Shown here in pieces: positions 1 through 8,841 of a stretch of DNA of 64,000 nucleotides. Both the position numbers and the translations under genes were made by a program. Position 1 is the first letter of the stretch. Each line of letters starts with the position of its first letter. Source of the stretch: Lewinella sp. LCG006 (lineage in GTDB: Bacteria > Bacteroidota > Bacteroidia > Chitinophagales > Saprospiraceae); contig NZ_CP160680.1 in NCBI RefSeq assembly GCF_040784935.1, forward strand, positions 3,504,501 through 3,568,500. The letters are read 5' to 3'. The notes below the pieces were generated by a model that worked only from the letters and a program-made list of their open reading frames with translations, did not search any database and had not been told where the DNA came from.

Positions 1-1
1 A

Positions 2-826
2 TTGCAAGAAAACAAAGAATACCTCTTACTGATTTCTAAGCCTGATTATTTTACCCAAGAATTGCTTTTTAAAACAGATCAACTCGGCCCTGATCAGCCC
101 TTAGATTTTCTTCTGGAACCTACCAATTGTATTATCCTTTCCGGAACCGTGCGTTCGGATCGCTTTCAAATCGCTATTCCCAGTGCAACCCTTACGTTGA
201 CCAATCTGTGCGACAACACAACCACTACTTACCGTAGCAATATTGGGGGCAATTATGAGATTTGCTTGCCCATCGGTTGTGATTATGTTCTGGAAGGCAC
301 CAAGCCCGGCTATGAGCCTGGAGCAACCAGGGTGACGACAGTGCGCCTGCGCGGGAGCCGTTCTTTGAGCGCGGACTTGATGATCCACCCCACTTCCGAT
401 GCCATCCTCAGAGAGCCGATAAAAGAGGGGACCGTCATTGTTTTAGAAAATATTTATTACGATTTCAACAAATCTGCCATTCGCAAAGGAGCTGCCCAGG
501 ATTTGGAAGCTTTAGGGCAGTTGATGAATCTCTACCCTAGTATGCAGATTGAGCTGGGCGCTCACACAGATAGCCGGGGTACCGATGAGTACAACCTTGA
601 TTTATCACTACGTCGGGCCCAATCGGCAAAAGAATTTCTCATTCAGCGTGGCATCGCAGCCAATCGTATCCGTACCGTCGGTTATGGCGAAACACAGCTT
701 CGTAACCACTGCGCGGACGGAGTCAATTGTAGTGATGCCGAACATTTGCTCAATCGCCGGACAGAGGTGAAAGTGCTCAATATCAATGAGCGAGTCAAGG
801 TTTCTTACGAGGATGATTCTAATTAA
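2..826 (+). CDS. OmpA-family outer-membrane protein, C-terminal part (5' end outside window)
   Basis: The reading frame is open to the left edge, so the true start lies upstream; the TTG near base 2 is not a credible start. Residues about 40-125 look like a carboxypeptidase-regulatory-like beta-sandwich. Residues about 145-265 are an OmpA C-terminal peptidoglycan-binding domain, with YYDFNKSAI, GAHTDSRGTDEYN and NRRTEVKV as recognisable blocks. This tail order matches the complete gene at 4244-6196, so the missing part may hold TPR and propeller units; that is inference. It probably anchors the outer membrane to the cell wall. The stop lies 8 bases before the radical SAM gene, which suggests co-transcription. 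Confidence 0.85.
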   Translation: MQENKEYLLLISKPDYFTQELLFKTDQLGPDQPLDFLLEPTNCIILSGTVRSDRFQIAIPSATLTLTNLCDNTTTTYRSNIGGNYEICLPIGCDYVLEGTKPGYEPGATRVTTVRLRGSRSLSADLMIHPTSDAILREPIKEGTVIVLENIYYDFNKSAIRKGAAQDLEALGQLMNLYPSMQIELGAHTDSRGTDEYNLDLSLRRAQSAKEFLIQRGIAANRIRTVGYGETQLRNHCADGVNCSDAEHLLNRRTEVKVLNINERVKVSYEDDSN

Positions 827-834
827 GCTCAGCT

Positions 835-1869
835 ATGCAGCGCATCCTTTGGTCGGATACAATTAATTTTATTAAGAAGCTAAAGTGGCGCAAAATTTGG
901 AATGCGCTGCTCGTTTTTGCCAGTTATTATCTCAGTCGATGGACCGGCAAGCCACGTCAATGGGGATTGCCATTCACTATTAATTTTGAACCTACAACGG
1001 CTTGTAACCTAAGATGTCCGGAGTGCCCCAGTGGATTGCGTCAGTTTAGTCGGCCTACCGGTAATTTGAAAGCAGATTTTTTTCGAAATACCCTTGATGA
1101 TCTCGCGGAACACCTGCTGTACCTTATCTTTTATTTTCAAGGAGAGCCATACATCAATCCTGCTTTTCTGGATATGGTTAAGCATGCCCATGACCGCAAG
1201 GTGTATACGATCACGTCTACAAATGGCCATTTTTTAAATGATGCAAATGCCGAGAAAACAATCCGATCAGGTCTGGATCGCCTTATTGTATCGGTCGATG
1301 GTACAACTCAAGAGGTTTATGAGCAGTACCGTAAAGAAGGAAACTTAACCGTTGTATTACAAGGTATTCGCAATGTAGTGAAGTGGAAAAAACAACTGAA
1401 CGCTTCTACGCCTCACATTGTCCTCCAGTTTTTAGTAGTAAAGCCCAACGAACATCAGGTGCCAGCCATCAGACAAATGGCTGCTGATTTAGGGGTTGAT
1501 GCCATCTCTTTTAAGACTGCGCAGGTGTATGATTACGAATTTGGCAACCCGCTGTTACCAGAAGCCGAGGGGCTGCGCAGGTATCGGCAGTTACCCGATG
1601 GCCGTTATGAACCAAAGGCACAACTGCATAACCATTGCTGGAAACTTTGGCATGGTTCCGTCATCACCTGGGATGGCCTGGTGGTTCCTTGCTGCTTTGA
1701 CAAAGATGGGGAACATCGACTAGGGAACCTCAAAGAAAATTCTTTTCGGGAGATATGGCAGGGAGAAGCTTATCAGCAATTTCGGCAGCAGCTGTTTACC
1801 GGAAGAAATCAAATAGATATTTGCACAAATTGTACGGAGGGATGCAAGGTTTGGTTACAACCGGATTAA
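835..1869 (+). CDS. radical SAM/SPASM domain protein
   Basis: A 344-aa protein with the radical SAM motif CNLRCPEC (C57, C61, C64), which binds the 4Fe-4S cluster that cleaves S-adenosylmethionine. The C-terminal 80 residues carry a SPASM-type cysteine set (HCWKLWHG, VVPCCFD, ICTNCTEGC) for auxiliary clusters. SPASM proteins often modify peptides or act as anaerobic sulfatase maturases, but no precursor peptide or sulfatase gene is adjacent, so the substrate is unknown. The ATG at 835 gives a normal N-terminus with a short basic/hydrophobic lead. It follows the OmpA-type gene after 8 bases, so the two may form an operon. Confidence 0.88.
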   Translation: MQRILWSDTINFIKKLKWRKIWNALLVFASYYLSRWTGKPRQWGLPFTINFEPTTACNLRCPECPSGLRQFSRPTGNLKADFFRNTLDDLAEHLLYLIFYFQGEPYINPAFLDMVKHAHDRKVYTITSTNGHFLNDANAEKTIRSGLDRLIVSVDGTTQEVYEQYRKEGNLTVVLQGIRNVVKWKKQLNASTPHIVLQFLVVKPNEHQVPAIRQMAADLGVDAISFKTAQVYDYEFGNPLLPEAEGLRRYRQLPDGRYEPKAQLHNHCWKLWHGSVITWDGLVVPCCFDKDGEHRLGNLKENSFREIWQGEAYQQFRQQLFTGRNQIDICTNCTEGCKVWLQPD

Positions 1870-1872
1870 AAT

Positions 1873-1903
1873 TTTGTAAATTCATTTTTTTTAAATAAAT
1901 TTG
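1873..1903 (+). promoter_or_regulatory. Bacteroidota-type promoter upstream of the TPR gene
   Basis: TTTG at 1873-1876 and TAAATTTG at 1896-1903 are separated by 19 bases, a full match to the TTTG / TAnnTTTG consensus of Bacteroidota primary sigma factor promoters. It sits at the start of the 305-base gap 1870-2174 and would give a leader of about 265 bases before the gene at 2175. Nothing else clear was seen in that leader. Confidence 0.6.
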
Positions 1904-2174
1904 CCAGTGCAGACGTATTGTCGAAAAAGCAGGGAGTTTCTTGCCACCTATTGACGTTTCTAAGTTGCACTATATATAAAAGCAGTAGGGTTTCATTCGG
2001 GAATCCCTCTCCCTTCTGGAATTAATACGCGAGTATTTACTGATACGGAAAACATTATGTGGGCTTATTTGGGTAAGGGATAGCACTGCCACTAAAGCTA
2101 TTTTAGGAGCAACATTCCCATCGTCCACCTGGTTTTGGATAAAACAAAGTAACTTATAAATAGCAGCAGGGGTC

Positions 2175-3194
2175 ATGGAGTATACGGTGATTATTCTGGG
2201 GAGATTAGAGTTTGCGAATACCCGCAGTATTCAGCAAGCCACCAAGGTTATTGCGCACCTTTTAGAAACGCGTTACAAAAACGAGGTTCGTTATCGAGAT
2301 GCTAGCGAATTGCTCGACGAAGAAACCTGTTCTTTAACGGTTCCTCGAGAGAAATTCAATAGCTCAGAAAAAATGTGGACGAATACCCTTCATCTATTGA
2401 AAAAAGCTGCCGAATTTTCGATTGCTGGAGATATCAATATGTGGAAAGTATTGGATGGCGAATTGCAAGATTACCAATGTATTGAGCCGAATAGTGATAA
2501 AACTACGGTGCAAGCTTTTCGCGAAGGGCGATCACTGATCGTAGACGGTAAATTAGATGCCGCCCTTGAAAGTCTTTCCCTGGCGATCAAGCGTTTTTCT
2601 CGCCATGCCCAGGCCTTGGAACGCAGAGGTTTCGTTCATTACCTGCAAGGAAATACGGATAAGGCAATGGCTGATTATGCGGCGAGCATTGAAGCTGATA
2701 GTAAGCGCCCTGATGCTTATCTAGGAAGAGCAAGGGTATATATTGATCAAGAGAATTGGTCAGCAGCTCTTGATGACCTTACGGACAGCATGAAGCATTC
2801 TATGCCTCACCATAATGTTTATTTGGAAGCCCTCCACCGTAAAGGCAGATGTTTAATGGAAATGGGAGAGAATAGCAAAGCCATTGCTTCGTTCAATTTT
2901 TTCCTGACGCGCCCATTGCTAGAGGATCATCCACAGTTTATCTTTCGCCGGCAGGTAGCTTTTGATAAAGGCCGTGCCTTAAGTGCTGATGGGAAGATGG
3001 AAGAAGCGATCAAGTGTTTCAATGAATCCATGAACCTACCTCCTCGCGAAGGGAATCCTATCCAAGCCGAAATTCTCCTTCACCGTGGTATTGCCATGCA
3101 GAAAAGTGGGAAAAAAGGGTTTAAAGAAAGCTGGAAGCAAGCCGCCGATGAGGGCTCCAAGCGTGCTGCGGAGTTGTTGGCGGAGATGGCGTAG
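2175..3194 (+). CDS. tetratricopeptide-repeat protein
   Basis: A 339-aa protein without signal peptide or membrane segment, so probably cytoplasmic. Residues about 1-110 form a mixed alpha/beta region that I do not recognise. From about residue 113 onward there are five or so TPR-like helical hairpins (AFREGRSLIVDGKLDAAL, ALERRGFVHYLQGNTDKAM, AYLGRARVYIDQ and similar), which normally mediate protein-protein contacts. The ATG at 2175 is the first one after an in-frame stop. It is followed by a strong terminator-like hairpin. The partner is unknown; it stands alone between a radical SAM gene and a convergent methyltransferase. Confidence 0.8.
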   Translation: MEYTVIILGRLEFANTRSIQQATKVIAHLLETRYKNEVRYRDASELLDEETCSLTVPREKFNSSEKMWTNTLHLLKKAAEFSIAGDINMWKVLDGELQDYQCIEPNSDKTTVQAFREGRSLIVDGKLDAALESLSLAIKRFSRHAQALERRGFVHYLQGNTDKAMADYAASIEADSKRPDAYLGRARVYIDQENWSAALDDLTDSMKHSMPHHNVYLEALHRKGRCLMEMGENSKAIASFNFFLTRPLLEDHPQFIFRRQVAFDKGRALSADGKMEEAIKCFNESMNLPPREGNPIQAEILLHRGIAMQKSGKKGFKESWKQAADEGSKRAAELLAEMA

Positions 3195-3229
3195 GATTTA
3201 TTTCATCTTTGTGAGTATTTTCTACTATT

Positions 3230-3268
3230 GTGGCCTGTCAAACATAGAAGTGATGTTTGACAGGTCAC
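3230..3268. terminator. hairpin terminator after the TPR gene
   Basis: CCTGTCAAACAT (3234-3245) and ATGTTTGACAGG (3253-3264) are perfect inverted repeats around a 7-base loop; pairing continues four more base pairs outward. A T-rich stretch follows on the + strand. Confidence 0.75.
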
Positions 3269-3292
3269 TTGCTTTTTGAGCCAGAGAAGGCA

Positions 3293-3387
3293 CCGGGCCA
3301 TCCGCTCTGCTGCATAGCGTCTAATTTCAAACCTGACCTTACGGAGTAGCTTACGGTCTTGTCCTTATCCCCGATGAAAGATCGGGG
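3293..3387. repeat. REP-like element, copy 1 (CCGGGCCATCCGCTCT type)
   Basis: CCGGGCCATCCGCTCT at 3293-3308 matches 15 of 16 bases of CCGGGCTATCCGCTCT at 59581-59596. Both are followed some 60-80 bases later by a short CCGAT/ATCGG hairpin (here CCCCGAT 3369-3375 with ATCGGGG 3381-3387). It lies between convergent genes and is probably a dispersed non-coding repeat. Confidence 0.5.
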
Positions 3388-4068
3388 TCAGAGCCTCTCT
3401 CTTGCGCACTCAATTATCCACGACAACAGCTGCCCGGTTTCTGGGTGCAAAATACTTGTAAAGGCCCTGATCTCCCAACCATTTTGAGCCAACTCCTTCT
3501 CCCAGTCCTCACGAGTGCGGTAATACCACGGAAAGGGAGCCGGGTATTTTGTCTTCATACTTCGCCAATCTTCGGTTCGCCAGCCAGAGGGTTCTTGCTC
3601 AAGGAGGCCAATGGTTTGAATGAGCAGATGACCATTCGGATGGAGGACTTGATTCAGTTGTTTCAGTAATGCAAAAGTGGCTTCGTCTTCAAACAAGGCA
3701 AAGTTGAAGACGATCAAATCAAAAGGTGCCCAGGGAGGGAGTTTTCCTTGACGAATAGCTTCATAGTCAAAACAAGCGTACTGTGGGCCTCCTGCTTTTT
3801 TAGTAGCATTTCCCACAAGACTGTCCACGCCATCAATGCCAATGACGGTGCGTTCTGGAGCGTAGACCGCACGGCTCAGCCATCCTTCTCCGCAGCCAAC
3901 ATCAAGGACGCGCTGCGGGTGATGGGTTAGAATGGCCTCTACGATAGCAGCATTGGTGGCTACTAGCCGGGAAGCGATCTCGTTTTGGTCAATGCTGCTT
4001 ATCCAGCTCTGGCTATTGGTTTGCCAGGACTTCAGGATGGTAGCAGAAGATGGGTGGTCCGTCATCAT
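3388..4068 (-). CDS. class I SAM-dependent methyltransferase
   Basis: A 226-aa protein with the Rossmann-fold motif I VLDVGCGEGWL near residue 55, an acidic motif II (VIGIDGVD) and a hydrophobic motif IV (FDLIVFNFALFE), all typical of class I S-adenosylmethionine methyltransferases of the UbiE/Tam type. The substrate is not apparent from sequence. Starts at 4068 and 4065 (two adjacent ATG codons) are equally plausible. It is divergent from the large PorE-like gene at 4244 and convergent with the TPR gene. Confidence 0.85.
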   Translation of the reverse strand: MMTDHPSSATILKSWQTNSQSWISSIDQNEIASRLVATNAAIVEAILTHHPQRVLDVGCGEGWLSRAVYAPERTVIGIDGVDSLVGNATKKAGGPQYACFDYEAIRQGKLPPWAPFDLIVFNFALFEDEATFALLKQLNQVLHPNGHLLIQTIGLLEQEPSGWRTEDWRSMKTKYPAPFPWYYRTREDWEKELAQNGWEIRAFTSILHPETGQLLSWIIECARERL

Positions 4069-4243
4069 TCAAGATTTATTTTCGTTAATTCAATCACCCC
4101 ACAGCCCTCAAGGACTTCTTCCAAATGCTGAAAGTCTAGCTAATTTGCAGCACACTCAAAAGATATCTTGCGAAAATAAACTTTGGGTAGGACATAAAAC
4201 GTTGTTTGCACAGCAAAACTACAATAGAACTAATCTTACCCAA

Positions 4244-6196
4244 ATGCTTCGATTAATTTTCATCATTAGTATTTTCTCTTCTTTTCTGCCGGGTACCTCG
4301 CTCCAAGCCCAGGATTACGTTGTCAGTGAGAAATTGGATAAGCGTTCGAAGAAGCTGATGGAAGAGGCAGAAGCTTTGGTGCGTCGGCAGCAATTTGACA
4401 ATGCTATAGCTACTCTGAATACTATACTAGCACGCGAACCCAAAGCCATTGATGCCCTTATTTTGCGGGGTGATATGTACTACAGTAAGAAAGAGCTGGC
4501 ATTGGCGGAACGTGATTTAGAAGCGGTACTAGCCATGTCAATGGATTATAAACCCCGACTAATCTACCAACTGGGTTTGGTGGAATACGGTTTGGAAAAA
4601 TACGAGGAAGCAGCAGCACATCACCGCGCTTATTTGTTGCGAGCAGATGGGCATGACCGCTACCACGAACGGGTAGAGAAATACCTCAGAAATGCCGAGA
4701 TAGCGGCAGAATTGCGGCGAAATCCCGTGCCTTTTTCACCCGAATCAATGGGGCCGTCTATCAATACCCCAGGCAAAGAATATTTGCCCGCTTTTTCGGC
4801 GGATGGCCGTTATCTGGTGTATACGGTGAATTACACCGGACGCGAGGATTTTTACTATAGTGAGTTGAAAGAAGATGGTACCTGGAGCAAAGGACAAGCC
4901 CTGACGGGAGTTAATACGGTAGAAAATGAGGGCGCACAGAGCATGTCGGCGGATGGTCGCCTGCTCTATTTCACGGGCTGCAACTGGCCAGATAGCTACG
5001 GCAGCTGCGACTTGTATTACGCCCGGCGGGAAAAAGGGCAGTGGGGCAACCTTCGCCACGCGGCGCCACCCATCAATAGTGAGCATTGGGATACCCAGCC
5101 CAGCCTTTCGGCGAACGGGGATTATTTGTATTTTACCAGCACCCGTCCCGGAGGCTTTGGTGGCAGTGATATCTGGCGCTGCAAGCGGGGACTAGATGGC
5201 CGCTTTGGTAGCCCTGAGAACCTCGGGCCAACCATCAATACGGAGGGTAATGAGCAATCTCCTTTTTTGCACGCCGATGGGCAAACACTTTATTTTGCTT
5301 CTGATACCCACCCGGGACTCGGGGATTTCGATATTTTTATCAGTCGTATGCTCCTGGACGGATCGTGGGGAGAACCGAAAAATATAGGCTATCCCATCAA
5401 TACTTCTTCGGGAGAAGGTACACTAGTCGTAAGTTTGGATGGAAAAAAGGCTTACTATACCACCGACCAGAATACGAAAGAGGGGAAACCTTTAGATCTT
5501 GATATTTACCAGTTTGACCTCTACTGGGAAGCTCGCCCTCAACCTTTGACTTATGTAGAGGGACGTGTGCTGGACGCTCAAACCGACGCAGTTATTGAAG
5601 GTGCCGATGTACTGATTACCGCGGAGGGGAAAACCACCACCTTCGCTCAGGTCAGAACACTGGACGATGGTACTTTCCTGATTGTGCTGCCAATGGGCGA
5701 AAACTATGCCCTTGAAGCCAGTCGCGAAGGGTATTTGTTTTACTCCGACCGGTTTGAGTTGGCGGGCGCATTCGATCGGGAGAAGCCCTATAGATTGTCC
5801 ATCCCTCTGCAGCCAGTTCCAGAAGAATTGTCCGTCAATGGCGAGCAGCCCATCGTACTGAAGAACGTACTTTTTGTCTCTGGTTCTGCCGAGCTGCTTC
5901 CTATGTCTGAAATGGAGCTGAATCGTTTAGTGCAGTTGTTGAAGAATCACCTAAAGTTGAATATCAGGATCAATGGCCATACGGATAATGTAGGGGATGA
6001 TACGGCCAACCAGGTACTGAGCGAAGCCCGGGCCAAGTCCGTTTATAATTATTTAATCAAGCAAGGGATTGCTGCGGAGCGATTGAGTTATAAAGGTTTC
6101 GGCGAAAGCCAGCCCATCGCTGAAAATGATACGCCCGAAGGCCGCAAGCTGAATCGGCGGACGGAGTTTGAGGTGATCAGTTTGGGAGAGCAGTGA
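4244..6196 (+). CDS. PorE-like TPR / PD40 propeller / regulatory-fold / OmpA protein
   Basis: A 650-aa envelope protein. I start it at ATG 4244, where a signal peptide (LIFIISIFSSFLPGTSLQAQ) begins; the frame is open upstream to 3932 but that stretch lies antisense to the methyltransferase. Order: TPR units at about 30-150, PD40/WD40-like propeller blades at about 165-420 (YLPAFSADGRYLVY, QSPFLHADGQTLYF), a carboxypeptidase-regulatory-like domain at about 430-520, and an OmpA C-terminal domain (FVSGSAELLP, INGHTDNVG, NRRTEFEV). This is the architecture of PorE (PG1058), a T9SS-linked peptidoglycan binder in Porphyromonas. Several paralogues are usual in this order, so a direct T9SS role is only a possibility. 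Confidence 0.85.
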   Translation: MLRLIFIISIFSSFLPGTSLQAQDYVVSEKLDKRSKKLMEEAEALVRRQQFDNAIATLNTILAREPKAIDALILRGDMYYSKKELALAERDLEAVLAMSMDYKPRLIYQLGLVEYGLEKYEEAAAHHRAYLLRADGHDRYHERVEKYLRNAEIAAELRRNPVPFSPESMGPSINTPGKEYLPAFSADGRYLVYTVNYTGREDFYYSELKEDGTWSKGQALTGVNTVENEGAQSMSADGRLLYFTGCNWPDSYGSCDLYYARREKGQWGNLRHAAPPINSEHWDTQPSLSANGDYLYFTSTRPGGFGGSDIWRCKRGLDGRFGSPENLGPTINTEGNEQSPFLHADGQTLYFASDTHPGLGDFDIFISRMLLDGSWGEPKNIGYPINTSSGEGTLVVSLDGKKAYYTTDQNTKEGKPLDLDIYQFDLYWEARPQPLTYVEGRVLDAQTDAVIEGADVLITAEGKTTTFAQVRTLDDGTFLIVLPMGENYALEASREGYLFYSDRFELAGAFDREKPYRLSIPLQPVPEELSVNGEQPIVLKNVLFVSGSAELLPMSEMELNRLVQLLKNHLKLNIRINGHTDNVGDDTANQVLSEARAKSVYNYLIKQGIAAERLSYKGFGESQPIAENDTPEGRKLNRRTEFEVISLGEQ

Positions 6197-6211
6197 GGTG
6201 GTCATTGATTT

Positions 6212-6505
6212 TCATAGTCCTCGTGCTTTTTTGCTAAAGAGGTGTTCTACTTCTTTTGTTTGATCATTGACGTCAAACAAATGCTCAAAGGCCTCAAGCT
6301 GGCCAAGGATCTGAGCTAATTTCAGGAGATTTTCAAAAGGAATCTGACCATTCTGTTCAAAGCGTTTTAGACTTCCCAAAGAGACACCTGAGCGCTCTGC
6401 CAGTGCTTTTTGGGTGAATTTCTTTTTTTTGCGTAATCTGCGATGGCGGTCTGCCGTAAGTGCTAATATATCTTGAGGGGTTTTTGAGAGACTATATTTG
6501 TTCAT
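6212..6505 (-). CDS. XRE/HipB-like helix-turn-helix regulator
   Basis: A 97-aa protein with a Cro/C1-type HTH at about residues 24-80 (FTQKALAERSGVSLGSLKRFE), preceded by a very basic stretch RHRRLRKKKK. Such proteins in Bacteroidota are often the antitoxin/repressor next to a HipA-like kinase gene, but no hipA is adjacent on either side here, so it is an orphan. It ends 15 bases from the convergent PorE-like gene. AT-rich dyads just upstream of its start (6507-6565) are good candidates for its own operator. Confidence 0.85.
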   Translation of the reverse strand: MNKYSLSKTPQDILALTADRHRRLRKKKKFTQKALAERSGVSLGSLKRFEQNGQIPFENLLKLAQILGQLEAFEHLFDVNDQTKEVEHLFSKKARGL

Positions 6506-6506
6506 T

Positions 6507-6565
6507 TTGGCTAATATTTTATCTAAAACAATGTTTTTAGCTTAAAGTAGCTAATATATTGGCTA
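6507..6565. promoter_or_regulatory. candidate operator dyads upstream of the HTH gene
   Basis: TTGGCTAATAT at 6507-6517 recurs as TAGCTAATAT at 6548-6557, and TAGCTAA (6548-6554) faces TTGGCTA (6559-6565) as a near-perfect dyad. Between them CTAAAACA (6523-6530) and TGTTTTTAG (6532-6540) form another dyad. Repeated dyads beside an XRE gene suggest autoregulation; this is inference. Confidence 0.45.
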
Positions 6566-6622
6566 TTTATTATAGGTTGTTGACTTTGAGAACTTCTTTA
6601 CCTTTACCCAAAATCAATTCTT

Positions 6623-7860
6623 TTGCGGAAACCTTCCTGGTATACTTGGTTGCTATTGTTGGTGGTGCTGGAGGTCATCAGTCAGACTTATCTGGCGGCT
6701 TTTGGCAACAAGGATCTTGCTGCCATTGTATATGTGCTGGCGGGGATTGGGATTGGATGCGTGCCCTTGCTTAAACGCCAGGCAGCAGAGGTTCCTGGGG
6801 AAGTTAGGGGAGGTAGTTTCAGTGCCTTACCCATCATAGCCTTTGGTTTACTACTGACGGGTATAGGCTACTTCGGTTTTCAGGCGATCAAAGCCCAGCC
6901 GCTGGATTATACGTTTGCCGATATGCTCCCGATTATCCAAATTATGGGCGAGCGCTGGCTGGAGAGGAAGTCTACGCGATTATCCCAGAAATATGGGATG
7001 GGATGCAACCGATCTACCTGCCTGTAATGTGGCTTTCTTACGTGCCTGCTATTCTGCTGGACGTTGATCTGAGAGTTGTGAACCTCTTCTTTATTGCTTT
7101 GGCGAGTGGACTGGCGCTACGTTTTGGTCGCAGAAAACAAGGACATGAGCAGTGGTGGGTTTATCTGCCTTTGTTGCTCTTGCTCAGTTATATCCTCATC
7201 ACTTACACTACTTTTATTACGATCACGGAAGAGCCGGTGGTGGTAGGGTTTTATGCCTTGTTGGGGTATAGTGTCTACCATCAGCGGACGGGTTGGGTCG
7301 TAGTCGCATTAGCGGGCTGCTTACTAAGTCGTTATGCACTAATTTTTTGGGCGGCTACTTACCTTATATACATGCTTTGGCAGGAAGACCGCCGAAAAGC
7401 ACTGTGGATCATGGGAGGAACGGCCGTGCTCTGTCTCTTCTTAATGATCATTTCTCAGGGCATTTACGAGATTGATCTTTTCTATTCCTTGAAAGATGCT
7501 TACCTGGATAGTTTCCAGAATCCGGATATAAGGTGGCGTACAGAAAATACGATTGCCAAGAATATTGGCTTAGCGCGATTCTTTGGTTTTGATCATTTGT
7601 TGGTATTACACCGAGCTGTGTTTTTAGGATCGTTGTTATTACCGCCGTTATTATATATATGGTATCACTTCCGTTTGCGGGGCAAAGTGGCCTCTTCGCT
7701 TTTTGCGCTGTGTAGTTTAAAGTTGTGCCTGGTTTATTTTTTCAATATGAACGCGTTGCCTTATTCTTACTTGTTTTACACTTCTACCTTTTTGAGCTTG
7801 GTGGTATTGGGGGTGTTGAGTTCTTCCTTTGCAGGAAAATTAGCCACGGAGGGTTTTTAG
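6623..7860 (+). pseudogene. frameshifted polytopic membrane protein (glycosyltransferase-like)
   Basis: One gene in two frames. The first frame (from TTG 6623, itself a weak start) encodes three hydrophobic segments and ends ADMLPIIQIMGERWL; the reading then continues one frame back from about 6961 as GEEVYAIIPEIWDGMQPIYL and runs to 7860 with about seven more membrane segments. The whole resembles multi-spanning glycosyl- or mannosyltransferase-like proteins of this lineage, but no catalytic motif is certain. The junction lies in two tandem CTGG units; loss of a third unit would explain the shift. It could be a true pseudogene, a phase-variable gene or a sequencing error. No ATG start is visible for the first part. 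Confidence 0.65.
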
Positions 7861-7935
7861 CCACTAAAGCACTAAAACACGGAATTGCACGGAATATTTT
7901 TTTGTGAATCTTCGTGACTTGGTGCTTTTGTGGCT
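7859..7935. terminator. long-loop inverted repeat after the membrane gene
   Basis: AGCCACTAAAGCAC (7859-7872) pairs with GTGCTTTTGTGGCT (7922-7935), 13 of 14 positions, and a T-run follows. The long inner region can also pair partly. It overlaps the stop codon and probably ends transcription; the sequence also has the look of a dispersed REP unit. Confidence 0.5.
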
Positions 7936-8006
7936 ATTTTTTTTGAGGAGAACTTGAGCTAGCATCAATAAATAGCAGTTTATTACCTTAGCGGAAAATA
8001 CTCTCC

Positions 8007-8771
8007 ATGCCCCAAGATATCAAAGCCTACCTTGATGAACAAGTAGCGCGCTTCAACGAACCTGGCTTTATCTCGGCTGATCCGGTATCAATACCGCATC
8101 AGTTCGATTTGCCGCAGGACCAGGAGATCATGGGATTTTGGGTTTCGATACTGGCTTGGGGGCAGCGGAAAACGATTATTAATAATGCGGTTCGGCTGAT
8201 AGAACTGATGGACGGCGCTCCCTACGATTTTATCGTTCATCATACGGAAGAAGACCGCGCGCGTTTTGCGGATTTTAAGCATCGTACTTTTCAGTACATG
8301 GATACCCTTTATTTTTTGGAATTTCTGCAATGGTATTACCGGCAGCACGATTCGCTGGAAGACGCCTTCGCCCGTTTTATGACGCCAGAAGCCGTTACGA
8401 CGGAGGCCGCGCTGCGTGGCTTTCACGAACTCTTCTTCAGTTTGCCGGATGCGCCCCAGCGTACGCGTAAGCACATTGCTACACCCGCGCGCAACTCTGC
8501 ATGTAAGCGACTCAACATGTTTTTGCGTTGGATGATACGTAAAGATGAGCGGGGGGTGGATTTTGGTTTGTGGCAGCGCATTCGCCCCGCTCAGTTGATG
8601 ATGCCGCTGGATGTACACGTAGAGCGGGTTGCTCGCCGCCTGGGCTTAATTACCCGTCCGCAAAGGGATTGGAAAACGGTCGTGGAATTGACGGACAATC
8701 TCCGCCGTCTGGATCCGGATGATCCGGTGAAGTACGATTTTGCCTTATTTGGTATAGGGGTGTTGGAATAG
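8007..8771 (+). CDS. TIGR02757 (DUF2400) family protein
   Basis: A 254-aa soluble protein recognised as the TIGR02757/DUF2400 family, common in Bacteroidota. Conserved blocks include FWVSILAWGQRKTIINNA near residue 50, a KRLNMFLRWMIRKD block at about 168, and the closing LDVHVERVARRLGL and DDPVKYDFALFGIGV. The fold is thought to resemble HhH-type DNA glycosylases, but no activity is established and I infer none. The ATG at 8007 agrees with the usual family start. A 23-bp palindrome follows, shared with the convergent deacylase gene. Confidence 0.85.
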   Translation: MPQDIKAYLDEQVARFNEPGFISADPVSIPHQFDLPQDQEIMGFWVSILAWGQRKTIINNAVRLIELMDGAPYDFIVHHTEEDRARFADFKHRTFQYMDTLYFLEFLQWYYRQHDSLEDAFARFMTPEAVTTEAALRGFHELFFSLPDAPQRTRKHIATPARNSACKRLNMFLRWMIRKDERGVDFGLWQRIRPAQLMMPLDVHVERVARRLGLITRPQRDWKTVVELTDNLRRLDPDDPVKYDFALFGIGVLE

Positions 8772-8785
8772 ACACGTGATGCGGT

Positions 8786-8841
8786 GTAGGGGTGATGTAG
8801 TAGAGACGTGATGCATCGCGTCTCTACCACATCACCCCTAC
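8786..8841. repeat. palindromic REP-like hairpin between convergent genes
   Basis: A 23-base arm (8786-8808) and its complement (8819-8841) match at 22 of 23 positions around a 10-base loop. The core GTAGAGACG.TGATGCAT.CGTCTCTAC resembles a palindrome dispersed in many bacterial genomes. It covers the stop codon of the deacylase gene and may end transcription from both sides. Confidence 0.7.

Noticed and set aside
3932-4243. N-terminal extension of the PorE-like protein
   Set aside because: It overlaps the methyltransferase gene on the other strand and would bury the obvious signal peptide that starts at 4244.
6559-6774. 71-codon frame upstream of the membrane-protein gene
   Set aside because: It is in another frame from the hydrophobic segments and becomes Gly/His/Cys-rich without a family match.
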